Shown here: positions 45,278 through 54,306 of the stretch, piece after piece | Layout of the letters: each line of letters starts with the position of its first letter | Position numbering within the stretch: the stretch's first letter is position 1 | Source of the DNA: Halomonas llamarensis | GTDB lineage: Bacteria; Pseudomonadota; Gammaproteobacteria; Pseudomonadales; Halomonadaceae | Length of the DNA: 59,832 nt | Assembly: GCF_023555005.1 (NCBI RefSeq) | Contig: NZ_JAMJPJ010000020.1 | Coordinates: 1-59,832, forward strand | Direction of reading: 5' to 3' | Program-made: the position numbers and the translations under genes | Notes under the pieces: generated by a model | The model's input: the letters and a program-made list of their open reading frames with translations, nothing else | The model's database searches: none | Told to the model about the DNA's origin: nothing

Positions 45278-45757
45278 TTACTCATCGGAGGCGTCTTTCA
45301 TGCGATTGGCATGACGCACCAGCCAATAGCAGCCTCCCAAAGCCAACACCGCCCCGGCGAGTGCGCCAATTTGCCAAGGGTCAATGACTTCCATATCCAG
45401 CACCATGAACTTGCGCACCAATGCCATAATAGCAATCAGAACCACGATTTCGACGTGAATAAAGCCTTTTCCGCTGGTCATCGTGCGGATAATGGAGTTG
45501 TTGAATTCCATCGCAATAAGCACGGTGAGAATCATATCGAACAGGGCTTGGAACACGCGGTAGTCGAACGGGTCGCGGCTTTCAATGAACAAAAGCTGCA
45601 CCACATGAATCACCAGATAGTACATAGCGACCAGCACGGCACCGGCAATGGCAACGGTCAGTACCAGCGAGACCAAGCGTTCAAAACGGTGGTAGCCGCT
45701 CAGTTCGGACCAGCCGTTGCACACTTCAGGGAATAGGCGTTTTAAGCGTTGTTTCAT
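45278..45757 (-). CDS. psiE: Phosphate-starvation-inducible PsiE-family membrane protein
   Basis: A 159-residue protein with four membrane segments and the motifs FIESRDPFDYRVFQALFDMILTV (split over two helices) and EFNNSI, as in PsiE. In Escherichia coli psiE is under phosphate control; its biochemical role is unknown. It lies 57 bases after uvrD on the same strand and near the pst genes. I find no convincing Pho box in front of it. Confidence 0.82.
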   Translation of the reverse strand: MKQRLKRLFPEVCNGWSELSGYHRFERLVSLVLTVAIAGAVLVAMYYLVIHVVQLLFIESRDPFDYRVFQALFDMILTVLIAMEFNNSIIRTMTSGKGFIHVEIVVLIAIMALVRKFMVLDMEVIDPWQIGALAGAVLALGGCYWLVRHANRMKDASDE

Positions 45758-45814
45758 AAGGCCCTCTTTACGGCGTATAGATGCTGTAAGCCCTGAAGCA
45801 CACAGGCGTCATGT

Positions 45815-48013
45815 CTACAGTGGCGTCAGCTTGGCAAACCCTAACACCAGCCATTTAACCCCTTCGCCTTCAAAGCTTACCTGCACGCGGGCACGGGCGC
45901 CTTCGCCCTCAGCGTTGAGAATGATCCCCTCACCGAACACCGGGTGTTCCACCATTTGGCCGACGTGCAGGCTGGGTAAATCGCCGTCGCCTTCCACGCT
46001 TTGCTGGGCGAAGCTTGAGCGCTGCGCGGTGACCGGGCGCGAGACTTGGCCGCGTAGGCGTACTTCTTCTAACAGGTGCGGTGGTAACTCGCGCAAAAAG
46101 CGCGAGGGGCGGGGGAAAATTTCCTTGCCGTGCAGGCGCCGGGTTTCGGCGTGGGTGAGGTAGAGTTTTTGCATCGCGCGGGTGACGCCGACGTAGCAAA
46201 GGCGACGCTCTTCCTCCAAGCGCCCGGGCTCTTCAAGCGACATCTTGTGCGGGAACAGCCCTTCTTCGACGCCGGCGATAAACACCACCGGGAATTCTAG
46301 CCCTTTGGCCGAGTGCAGCGTCATCAGCTGTACGCTGTCCTCGAACGCTTCGGCTTCGTGGTCGCCCGCGTTGAGGGCAGCCTCGGATAAAAACGCCTCC
46401 AGCGCGGCCATGCCCTCGCCAGCCTCCGGGGCGTCAAATACATCGCCCTGGGTAAAGGCGCGAGCGGCGTTGACCAGTTCTTCTAAGTTTTCCACCCGAG
46501 CCTGGCCTTTCTCGCCCTTTTCGCTTTGGTGGTGCTCAATCAAGCCGGTGCGGGTGATGGCGCGATTGATGATCTCGTGTAGCGAAAGTCCGGCGGCGTC
46601 GTTATCGAGCTGCTCGATCCGGTTGGCAAACGCTTGTACGGCATTGGCCGCTCGGCCTTTGAGCGTGCTGTCTTGTGCAGTGTCGTGAAGCGCCTGCCAT
46701 AGTGAGACGCTGTGCTCGCGGGCGTGCCGACGGATAATTTCCACCGTGCGCGTGCCGATGCCGCGAGTGGGCACGTTAATCACCCGCTCCAGTGAGGCGT
46801 CGTCGTCGCGGTTGAGCAAAAGGCGCAGGTAGGCCAGGGCGTTTTTGATCTCCAAGCGCTCATAGAAGCGGTGACCGCCATAGATGCGGTAAGGCATGCC
46901 TTGGCGAATCAGCGACTCTTCGAGTAGCCGCGATTGGGCGTTGGAGCGGTAGAGAATCGCCATATCGTGACGGTTCAAGCCTTCGTCGACTTTCTCCTTG
47001 ATGGTATCGACGATAAAGCGTGCTTCTTCGAGATCGTTAAACCCGGCGTAAACCGAAATCGGCGCGCCCTCAGCGCCTTCGGTCCACAGGTTTTTTCCCA
47101 TCCGTTCGCTATTGTGGCTGATCAGCGTGTTGGCGGCTTCCAAAATCGCGCTAGTGGAGCGGTAGTTCTGCTCCAGGCGTACGGTTTTGACCTGGGGAAA
47201 CTCCTGCTCGAAGCGGCGGATATTTTCCACTTTGGCGCCGCGCCAGCCGTAGATCGATTGGTCATCGTCGCCGACTACGGTCATGGGAATTTCCATGCCG
47301 GTGATCAGCTTCAGCCAGGCGTACTGCAAAGTGTTGGTGTCCTGAAACTCGTCCACCAGCACGTGGCCAAAGCGCGCACGGTAGTGGGCGAGCAGTGCCG
47401 GGTTATCGCGCAGCAGCTCCAGGCTTCTGAGTAGCAGCTCGCCGAAATCCACCAACCCGCCACGATCGCAGGTTAGCTGATAACGCTCATAAAGCTCGAC
47501 CATCTGCCCTATGTAGGCATCGCCGGCAACGTCGACCTGATGTGGGCGCAGGCCTTCTTCTTTGCAGCCGGAAATGAATCCCTGCACCTGGCGTGGCGGG
47601 AAGCGTTCATCGTCGATGGAGAAGTCTTTCAGCAGGCGCTTGACCAGGCGTAGCTGGTCATCACTATCGATGATCTGAAAGTGCTGCGGCAGCCGGGCGT
47701 CCTGCCAGTGGGTGCGCAGAAGCCGGTGGGCGATCGAGTGAAAGGTGCCGACCCAGACGTGGCGCAGCGAAATACCCAGTAGCGTCTCTAAACGGGTGCG
47801 CATTTCGCGCGCGGCCTTGTTGGTAAACGTCACCGCTAATAGCGCATAAGGCGAAAGCCCTTCCGCCTGCATCAGCCAAGCGATGCGGTGGACCAGTACG
47901 CGGGTCTTGCCGGAGCCGGCGCCCGCCAGCACCAGTAGGTTGCCTTGCGGGGCGCTTACCGCCTCACGCTGATCGCCGTTGAGCTGATCGAGAATCGCCG
48001 TGACGTCATCCAT
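45815..48013 (-). CDS. uvrD: DNA helicase II UvrD
   Basis: A 732-residue superfamily 1A helicase. Walker A is GAGSGKT (K37). Also present are TFTNKAAREMRTRLETLL, VDEFQDTNTLQYAW, VGDDDQSIYGWRGA, LEQNYRST, MTLHSAKGLEFPVVFIAG and VGVTRAMQKLYLTHA. It unwinds 3'-to-5' in nucleotide excision and mismatch repair. I see no LexA box (CTGT-N8-ACAG) in the 76 bases upstream. Confidence 0.94.
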   Translation of the reverse strand: MDDVTAILDQLNGDQREAVSAPQGNLLVLAGAGSGKTRVLVHRIAWLMQAEGLSPYALLAVTFTNKAAREMRTRLETLLGISLRHVWVGTFHSIAHRLLRTHWQDARLPQHFQIIDSDDQLRLVKRLLKDFSIDDERFPPRQVQGFISGCKEEGLRPHQVDVAGDAYIGQMVELYERYQLTCDRGGLVDFGELLLRSLELLRDNPALLAHYRARFGHVLVDEFQDTNTLQYAWLKLITGMEIPMTVVGDDDQSIYGWRGAKVENIRRFEQEFPQVKTVRLEQNYRSTSAILEAANTLISHNSERMGKNLWTEGAEGAPISVYAGFNDLEEARFIVDTIKEKVDEGLNRHDMAILYRSNAQSRLLEESLIRQGMPYRIYGGHRFYERLEIKNALAYLRLLLNRDDDASLERVINVPTRGIGTRTVEIIRRHAREHSVSLWQALHDTAQDSTLKGRAANAVQAFANRIEQLDNDAAGLSLHEIINRAITRTGLIEHHQSEKGEKGQARVENLEELVNAARAFTQGDVFDAPEAGEGMAALEAFLSEAALNAGDHEAEAFEDSVQLMTLHSAKGLEFPVVFIAGVEEGLFPHKMSLEEPGRLEEERRLCYVGVTRAMQKLYLTHAETRRLHGKEIFPRPSRFLRELPPHLLEEVRLRGQVSRPVTAQRSSFAQQSVEGDGDLPSLHVGQMVEHPVFGEGIILNAEGEGARARVQVSFEGEGVKWLVLGFAKLTPL

Positions 48014-48089
48014 AAAAGCCGCTGCCGGGGTCGAAAAATGATCGCTCAGTCTACCACAGAGAGGTTAACCATAGACGTCGCCTGTTCTC

Positions 48090-48947
48090 CTACTGGCCCT
48101 CTTCGGGAAAGCGCAGCGGGTTGAGGCTCTTTTTCACCGCTTTGAGTTGCTCGGCAAGCTTGGGACCGCGGGTTTTGGCAACGCCCACCGCGAGCACGTC
48201 TACCAACACTAGATGGGCAATCCGCGAGCTCATCGGGGTGTAGATTTCGGTGTCTTCGTGGACATCAATATAAAGCGGCAAGCTCACCTCTTTCGACAGC
48301 GGTGAGTCGCTGGGGCATAGGCCGATGACGGTGGCCCCGGCTTCGCGGGCAAGTCGAACGCTGGCGATCAGCGCCTTGGTGCGCCCGGTTTGCGAGATCG
48401 CCACCACGACGTCGCCTTCTTTGAGCGTCACCGCCGACATATTCTGCATGTGCGGATCGGCGTAGGCCGAGGTGGAAATCTGTAGGCGGAAAAACTTGTG
48501 CTGGGCATCAAACGCCACCGCGCCGGAGGCGCCGAACCCATAAAACTCTACCCGGTTGGCCATCGCCAGCGCATTGACCGCGCGGCCTAGGGCGTTGTTG
48601 TCTAGGCGGTCGCGCACCGAGAGAAGCGTGCCCACGGTGGAATCGAAAATGCTGTGGGAGAACTCGGCGACCGAGTCGCTATCGTTCATCGAGAACTGTG
48701 CAAACTGGGTGCCGGTCGCGAGCATTTGCGCCAGCTGGAGCTTGAAATCCTGAAAACCGTTGCAGCCTAGCGCACGACAAAACCGCACCACGGTAGGCTC
48801 GCTTACCTTGGCTTCAGTGGCCAAGTCCACGATTCGCATGTGGATCACTTCTTCCGGGTTTCGCAGCACAAAGCGCGCCACTTTTTGCTCGGAGCGGCGA
48901 AAGTGCTCCATGCGGCGTCTCATTTCATCGAACAGGGCGCGGCTCAC
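48090..48947 (-). CDS. hexR: HexR-type RpiR-family regulator
   Basis: 285 residues: an N-terminal HTH_6 domain (MRIVDLATEAKVSEPTVVRFCRALG) followed by a SIS sugar-isomerase domain (FYGFGASGAVAFDAQHKFFRL and AISQTGRTKALI). HexR responds to 2-keto-3-deoxy-6-phosphogluconate and represses Entner-Doudoroff and central carbon genes. None of its usual neighbours (zwf, edd, eda) is in the window, so the assignment rests on the protein alone. Confidence 0.87.
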   Translation of the reverse strand: MSRALFDEMRRRMEHFRRSEQKVARFVLRNPEEVIHMRIVDLATEAKVSEPTVVRFCRALGCNGFQDFKLQLAQMLATGTQFAQFSMNDSDSVAEFSHSIFDSTVGTLLSVRDRLDNNALGRAVNALAMANRVEFYGFGASGAVAFDAQHKFFRLQISTSAYADPHMQNMSAVTLKEGDVVVAISQTGRTKALIASVRLAREAGATVIGLCPSDSPLSKEVSLPLYIDVHEDTEIYTPMSSRIAHLVLVDVLAVGVAKTRGPKLAEQLKAVKKSLNPLRFPEEGQ

Positions 48948-49229
48948 GGTCAGCTCCTTCGTTATTGATGTGTGCGGTGCAAGTAGCGTTTAAGCCAACA
49001 GTATGCCTGAGTCATGAGCAAAATGGGCAGCATCGCGGTTGTGTCGGACGGCGCGTTTAAAAGGCGTGGACGTTTTTTTGCTGTGGCCTTCATCATTTTG
49101 TCAACTGCGTTATAGTAAAACGAGCAGTGCCGCACTGCATCATCACGGAAAAACGGGATGTAGGCAGGCGGGAAACGTCACTGTGGATAAGGTCAGCTGT
49201 TGAAAACAGCCCCCGAAGGAGCGTCGATT

Positions 49230-49451
49230 ATGCGTAATGTCGAACGAGTCACCTCGGTTAAAAGCGAACTGCTCGATATTTTTATGAGCATGGAAGTCGA
49301 TAAACACACCCAGCGTAAGCGCGCGTGCGCGCAACGCAACTTACGCGCCCGCCGTGGCATTGAGCTGCACCGCGAGTTCCAGAAGCTCTCGCAAGAGATT
49401 GCGGATTTGCCCGAGCACGACGAAGAACCCATCGAGCACGAACTGCACTAA
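49230..49451 (+). CDS. Small conserved-type hypothetical protein (73 residues)
   Basis: ATG 49230 follows GAAGGA (49215-49220) at good spacing, preferred over 49200. The product is highly charged: a basic middle (KHTQRKRACAQRNLRARR) and an acidic tail (DLPEHDEEPIEHELH), probably helical. It is like the short PA3496-type proteins of pseudomonads, a weak resemblance. It faces the intron and NSS transporter genes. Confidence 0.65.
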   Translation: MRNVERVTSVKSELLDIFMSMEVDKHTQRKRACAQRNLRARRGIELHREFQKLSQEIADLPEHDEEPIEHELH

Positions 49452-49481
49452 ACCTAGCGCTAAGCCTGTGCGGGTCGCCAA

Positions 49482-51410
49482 ATCGAGTAGGAAGGGGAGT
49501 CGCCTCCCCTGTCCTCTCACACCACCGGGCGTACGGTTCCGTACCACGGCGGTTCATGAACAACGGTTAAGCCATCTTACCGTATCGAGTATTGAGATCA
49601 GCCCTTGGTTGTTGAACCATCTCCTCGGCAGGGCATGATTCATGTGCGAGGCTCCTGCATTCCACCAGGGCCCTCGCCCATTGCCCGCCGATTTCCAAGC
49701 CCGGTATGCGTCCAGACCCAGCCCTCGCAGCTTACGCCGCCGAGTTGCTGGGCGTTTCCATTGCCGCCAGATCAGACCGCGTAAGCGGCGGCGTATCCAT
49801 TGATCCAGCGCTTCCAGCGGGCGCTTTACATCAACGAGGTCAAAGTAGTTGGCCCAACCCCGCAGGGTGGGTGCCAACTCCTTGATCACTCGCTGGATGT
49901 GACGCCCCCTGCCACGCTTCAGGATCTCACGGACACGCTGCATCATACGCTTCAGACTGGTCTTGGCGAGCGTCAGTTTCGACTGCTTGTGCCGAGTAAG
50001 ACTGTAGCCCAGGTAGCCGCGTTTCCATGGCCGATCCACCGCACTTTTCGTACGGTTGACCGTCAGCCGAAGTGAGCTCTCGAGATACTCACTCAAGCTC
50101 TCCATGACACGCTCGCCTGCTCGCTGACTTTTGACATACACCTGCACGTCATCAGCGTAGCGGCAGAAGCGGTGGCCTCGGCGTTCCAGCTCCTTGTCCA
50201 TGTCGTCCAGCAGGATGTTCGCCAGCAGCGGGCTGAGTGGCCCGCCTTGGGGCGCGCCCTGCCGCCTTGGCGTGGGCAAGCCGTGCTGGAACATGCCCGC
50301 CTCCAGGTAGCGGCGGATCAGACGCAGCACGCGCTTGTCGTCAACGCGCCGCGCCACCCGGGCCATCAGCAGGTCGTGATTCACGCGGTCGAAGAAGGCT
50401 TCCAGGTCAAGATCGACCACCCAGCGGTGACCGGCGGTGACGTGGGCCTTCATGGCCAAGGCGGCCTGCTTGGCACTCCGCTTGGGGCGGTAGCCGTAAC
50501 TCGACGCGGAGAACGCTGGGTCGAAGATCGGCATGAGCACCTGGGATAGCGCTTGCTGGATTAAGCGGTCGGTAACCGTAGGAATACCAAGCTGCCGCGT
50601 CCCACCCTTGGGTTTGGGGATCGTGGCGGCTCGGATCGGGCTGGGGTGATACTCATCGGCCAATAGCCGCTCGCGCAGCGTTGGCCAGTACTGCTTTAGG
50701 TGATCACCCAGTTGGTGCACCGTCATGCCATCGACACCCGGGGCGCCTTTGTTGGTGACCACCCGACGGTAAGCTCGCTCCATGTTTTCCGGGTCAACGA
50801 CCCGTTCCATGAGCGAGGTTGACTCCGCTTTCGTCCACGATAATGACGCCGGGCTCGTCTCGACGCTCACCGGCTGGGGCGCGGCGTACTGCGCCTGCCC
50901 TTCTGGGTGAGTGACGGTATTAGCGTCGGTTTCTGTCTTCATGATCGATCCTCGAGACGTTATCGCCTACTCGCGGTTCTTCATGTTCGGCCCTTGGTGC
51001 CGGGGTGAACCGGCACTTACTATGGCTTCGGCTGACGTCTGGTGGTCCATCCCGTCGCCTCTCGACGCCGGTAGCACCGTGGCAGACCACCAGACCTCCC
51101 AGGGTAAGACGCGCGACCTTCCTCCTACCTACCCGCCGCATTTACTATCGCCCCTTCCGGATAGCGATGGGGCTTTGAGGATCATTGCACTCTCGCCCAG
51201 GTGCGATAGCCTCGTATGCGATTTCTGTTCGTCGGGCCGGGAGTTTGCCTTCAGCTTCCTTCAGATTCTGCCTTGCGGCAGACACCCTTGCTGTTCAGCT
51301 AACGGTTCCCGCTATCAGGGTCCGTAGGGGACTTTCACCCCCAAGTCATCCTGAGGCACCACCCCCAGGAACAGCACCTGTCAAGGCGCTACGCGCCATG
51401 CCTGGCGCAC
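49482..51410 (-). mobile_element. Group II intron, class C-like, complete
   Basis: The minus strand starts at 51410 with GTGCGCC, matching the group II 5' consensus GUGCG, and ends at 49482 with CTACTCGAT. It encodes a reverse transcriptase (49554-50942). The RT stop codon abuts a domain V-like 32-base hairpin (49552-49521), followed by a domain VI-like hairpin (49520-49482). The 5' exon is a terminator stem plus TTTTTATT. Insertion just after a terminator hairpin, about 1.93 kb length and no room for a large domain IV beyond the ORF are all traits of bacterial class C introns. Boundaries are read from motifs, to within a base or two. Confidence 0.85.
49554..50942 (-). CDS. ltrA: Group II intron reverse transcriptase/maturase
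   Basis: 462 residues. RT blocks in order: KGAPGVDGMTV (65-75), SYGYRPKRSAKQA, DLDLEAFFDRVNHD, QGGPLSPLLANILLDDMD (232-249) and the catalytic YADD at 262-265, all intact. A maturase/X domain (RGWANYF, RRLRGLIWRQWKRP) follows. I see no HNH endonuclease domain, as expected for class C. It should splice and retrotranspose the intron RNA. Start ATG 50942 sits in intron domain IV. Confidence 0.93.
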   Translation of the reverse strand: MKTETDANTVTHPEGQAQYAAPQPVSVETSPASLSWTKAESTSLMERVVDPENMERAYRRVVTNKGAPGVDGMTVHQLGDHLKQYWPTLRERLLADEYHPSPIRAATIPKPKGGTRQLGIPTVTDRLIQQALSQVLMPIFDPAFSASSYGYRPKRSAKQAALAMKAHVTAGHRWVVDLDLEAFFDRVNHDLLMARVARRVDDKRVLRLIRRYLEAGMFQHGLPTPRRQGAPQGGPLSPLLANILLDDMDKELERRGHRFCRYADDVQVYVKSQRAGERVMESLSEYLESSLRLTVNRTKSAVDRPWKRGYLGYSLTRHKQSKLTLAKTSLKRMMQRVREILKRGRGRHIQRVIKELAPTLRGWANYFDLVDVKRPLEALDQWIRRRLRGLIWRQWKRPATRRRKLRGLGLDAYRAWKSAGNGRGPWWNAGASHMNHALPRRWFNNQGLISILDTVRWLNRCS

Positions 51411-51443
51411 AATAAAAACGCCCTGCCGTGGCGGCAGGGCGTT
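51411..51443 (-). terminator. Rho-independent terminator of the NSS transporter gene
   Basis: Minus strand: AACGCCCTGCC (51443-51433), 5-base loop, GGCAGGGCGTT (51427-51417), with the T-run continuing as TTTTTATT to 51411. The group II intron begins at the very next base. Confidence 0.92.
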
Positions 51444-51469
51444 GGGGTTATCGTGGTAGCGCCGGTTTT

Positions 51470-52813
51470 TTACATAAAGCCGGTGACAAATACCGCAATA
51501 ACCCCAATGGGCGCGATGACACGTGCCACGATATTCCACACGCTAAGGCCGGTAGCAGAGAGTTCAAGCTCTGTTTCCACACTCTTACGATCCAAGCGCC
51601 ACGCAACAAAGACAACGGCGCCCAAGCCAGTCAATGGCAGCAGGATCTTCGCGGTGAAGGTATCCAAAAGATCGAAGATATTGAGTCCGAAGATCAAAAA
51701 CTCAGACCAAACGTTAAACGACAGCAGCGCCGCGATACCCAGTAGCCACACGGCAATACCGCTGACGATCGTGGCCGTAACACGCGGTAATGACGTGCGT
51801 TCTTCTAGCATCTCGACCGTTGGTTCCAGCAACGAAATGGCCGAGGTGAGCGCGGCAAAGGTCAACAACAAGAAGAACATCAGGCCGAGAATGACACCGG
51901 CGGCCATGTTGCCAAAGGCGTTGGGTAGCGTGATAAAGATCAGCCCTGGGCCTTCTCCGGCATCTAAGCCGTTGGCAAATACGATAGGGAAAATCGCAAG
52001 ACCGGCGAGTAACGCAATCACCGTATCAAGAATAATCACCGTACGCGCTGTGCTGAGTAGCTTGACGTCTTCGCCCAGGTAAGAGCCGTAGGCCATCATG
52101 ATGCCCATGCCCAGCGAGAGCGTGAAGAACGCCTGTCCCATCGCCGCTAATACCACGCCGCCATCTAGCGCGCCCCAGTCAGGGCTGAACATGAAGGCAA
52201 GTGCTTCGCCGAAGTGGCCGGTGGTCATGCCGTAGCCGACCAAAATCAGCATCAGGACCACAAGTGCTGGCATCAAGGCGCGCACCGCGCTTTCAAGGCC
52301 CTTGGTAACGCCGCGGGCAACAATGCCAATGACCAGCAGCATAAAGGCCGAATGCCATAAGAGCAGCGTACCGGGGCTTGCCAGCATACCGGTGAAGATC
52401 GCCCCGATACTGTCCGCATCCTGGCCGTTAAAGGTACCCATCACTGCGCTTAAGGTGTAGTTAAGCGACCAGCCGCCAATGACACTGTAAAACGACAGGA
52501 TTAAGAACCCAGCCAGCATGCCGCTGAAACCCACCAGGGCCCAAGCTCTGGTTTTGCCGCTCTTTTCGGCGAGTTCCGCCATGCTATCGATGGGGTTTTT
52601 CTGCCCGCGTCGGCCAATCATCCACTCGGATATCAAAATCGGCACGCCCACTAATGCCACGCAGGCGAGATAAACGAGTACGAACGCTGCACCGCCGCTC
52701 TCACCGACAAGGTAAGAAAAGCGCCAAATATTCCCTAAGCCGACCGCGGAACCCGCAGCGGCGAGCACAAATGCCATTTTCGATGACCATTGCGCATGTG
52801 CAAGTTTTGCCAT
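51470..52813 (-). CDS. Sodium-dependent transporter, NSS/SNF family
   Basis: A 447-residue membrane protein with about 11-12 membrane segments. The NSS signature lies at the N-terminus: FVLAAAGSAVGLGNIWRFSY, with the unwound TM1 sodium site. The family imports amino acids or related amines with sodium; the exact substrate cannot be read. Its own terminator follows 26 bases after the stop and carries the intron. A sodium-coupled carrier fits a halophile. Confidence 0.9.
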   Translation of the reverse strand: MAKLAHAQWSSKMAFVLAAAGSAVGLGNIWRFSYLVGESGGAAFVLVYLACVALVGVPILISEWMIGRRGQKNPIDSMAELAEKSGKTRAWALVGFSGMLAGFLILSFYSVIGGWSLNYTLSAVMGTFNGQDADSIGAIFTGMLASPGTLLLWHSAFMLLVIGIVARGVTKGLESAVRALMPALVVLMLILVGYGMTTGHFGEALAFMFSPDWGALDGGVVLAAMGQAFFTLSLGMGIMMAYGSYLGEDVKLLSTARTVIILDTVIALLAGLAIFPIVFANGLDAGEGPGLIFITLPNAFGNMAAGVILGLMFFLLLTFAALTSAISLLEPTVEMLEERTSLPRVTATIVSGIAVWLLGIAALLSFNVWSEFLIFGLNIFDLLDTFTAKILLPLTGLGAVVFVAWRLDRKSVETELELSATGLSVWNIVARVIAPIGVIAVFVTGFM

Positions 52814-53004
52814 ACATCACCTGTTATTGGATTGCGTTGTAGTACTTTGTTTTGTTGATGCATTAACGCACCGTTTCGGAATGTGACGTGCGAAAACAGC
52901 TAAAGATAGCTGCAATCGTATGTCGAATTGCCAGCGTTTTCCGAAAGTAAGGGCAATTTATCTGATCAAGCGCGTGCATGCCAGTCGGGTTAGCTGAAAA
53001 GGCG

Positions 53005-53859
53005 TTAAAACAGCGGGGCTTGCTTTGCCGCCGCAAATGCAGGGAGCTTGGGTAAGGGGGTATGCTCAGCCAGCTGTTGATATAGGTGGTGAGCTAGCGC
53101 CGGTGAGTGTCGATTATCCGCAGTATGCACAAATAAGAAAGGGGTTTTCCCCTGATTTATCCACAGACTGAGCTGCTTTTTCCACGGCTCGAAATAGTCA
53201 CTGTTAATGCGTTTGTCAAGATGGCCAATGTAACGAATCACCGGATTTTCTGCCGTGGAAAGCACGTGTAACGGGAGTTTCGGCTTTTCTTGCTGGGCAT
53301 GTGCAAGGCCTGGGTAGCCTTGGGATGGCGTGGAAAAGAGCGGGCGTACATCCAGCATCACACGGTTAGCATGAAAAGTTATCAACAATTGGTTAAGGTC
53401 GCGCTCGGCACTTCCTTTGTGGAAAAATTCTGGGTGGCGGACTTCCACCGCGCAGGGCAAATGGGCGGGCCAGGCAGCGAGCAACGTTTCTAATTTGGGT
53501 AGCTCGCGAGGGCCAAAATCGCGTGGCAGTTGCACCATGGTCGGGCCGAGTCGGGAATGTAACGGGGTGAGCGCGTCTAAAAAAGCCCATGCCGCGTCTA
53601 AGCGGTTTAAGCGTTGCTCGTGAGTCACATAGGCCGGCAGTTTAAAGCAGAAACGAAACGCTTCGGGCGTTTGACGTGCCCAAGCGCTGACCGTCGCGGC
53701 GTTCGGGGTACCGCTGTAAAACGTGGTGTTGCCTTCCACGCTAGTAAAAACGGCGGCATAGTCACGAAGCAACTCGGTTCTGGCATGGGGCGGGTAGAGG
53801 CTACCTTGCCAATCAAGGTTTGCCCACATCGGCAGGCCTAAGTAGAGCGGTGGTGTCAT
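53005..53859 (-). CDS. DUF72 (YecE-like) protein
   Basis: A 284-residue TIM-barrel-like protein when started at 53859 (MTPPLYLGLPMWAN); the frame from 53934 overlaps crcB1. Family motifs are FTSVEGNTTFYSGTPNAATV, CFKLPAYVTHEQRL and the C-terminal FVHTADNRHSPALA. Function unknown in the family, which is distantly related to endonuclease IV-type barrels. Divergent from the fluoride-channel pair with 29 bases between starts. Confidence 0.85.
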   Translation of the reverse strand: MTPPLYLGLPMWANLDWQGSLYPPHARTELLRDYAAVFTSVEGNTTFYSGTPNAATVSAWARQTPEAFRFCFKLPAYVTHEQRLNRLDAAWAFLDALTPLHSRLGPTMVQLPRDFGPRELPKLETLLAAWPAHLPCAVEVRHPEFFHKGSAERDLNQLLITFHANRVMLDVRPLFSTPSQGYPGLAHAQQEKPKLPLHVLSTAENPVIRYIGHLDKRINSDYFEPWKKQLSLWINQGKTPFLFVHTADNRHSPALAHHLYQQLAEHTPLPKLPAFAAAKQAPLF

Positions 53860-53888
53860 GGCGTAGAATCTAATGTTGGAGAAATGGC

Positions 53889-54302
53889 ATGTTAACAGTG
53901 ACAGGCCTGATGGGCGTGATGTTCGGCGGTGCATTAGGCGCCTTGCTGCGCCTGTGGTTAGGTAACGCGGTTTCGCGCCGCTTGGGTGAGCGCTTTCCTT
54001 GGGGCACGCTGACGGTGAATTTGTCGGCGGCGCTCTTGCTCGGCGCTGTATTTGGCGCTTGGCAAGTGCTTGAGGTGTCGCTCGATGGTTTAGGCTGGGG
54101 GATCGCCGCCGTGGGGCTTTTAGGCGGCTACTCCACGGTGTCGTCGCTGAGCCTGCAAACGCTCACGCTGTGGCAGCAAACGCGCCGACAAGCGGCAGCG
54201 AACTATCTGCTAACCAGTGTGGCGGGCGGCATTGCCTTGGCCGCTGTGGGCTATGTTACGGGCTCTGCGACGGGCGATGTGTTTATGCAGGTGTTGGGGT
54301 AA
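53889..54302 (+). CDS. FluC/CrcB fluoride channel homologue 1 (divergent)
   Basis: A 137-residue four-helix membrane protein. The GGALGALLR start motif and WGTLTVNLSAALLLG are recognisable as FluC. Where active channels have GGxTTFSTF with two pore phenylalanines, this copy reads GGYSTVSSLS (79-88), lacking both. It probably pairs with the second copy five bases downstream to form a heterodimer in which one pore is altered. GGAGA precedes the ATG. Confidence 0.83.
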   Translation: MLTVTGLMGVMFGGALGALLRLWLGNAVSRRLGERFPWGTLTVNLSAALLLGAVFGAWQVLEVSLDGLGWGIAAVGLLGGYSTVSSLSLQTLTLWQQTRRQAAANYLLTSVAGGIALAAVGYVTGSATGDVFMQVLG

Positions 54303-54306
54303 CACT

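Noticed and set aside
45758..45814. A Pho box before psiE
   Set aside because: The 57-base gap has isolated TGTAGAC and TGACG-like words but no 11-base phased repeat.
48014..48089. A LexA box before uvrD
   Set aside because: CTGT occurs, but no ACAG lies eight bases further on.
49482..50942. A retron or diversity-generating retroelement because of the reverse transcriptase
   Set aside because: The RT has group II maturase features, and intron ends with domain V/VI hairpins flank it. There is no template/variable repeat pair or msr/msd-type RNA next to it.
53860..53888. A fluoride riboswitch before the FluC pair
   Set aside because: Only 29 bases lie between the divergent starts, too few for the crcB-motif aptamer, and no matching fold is seen.
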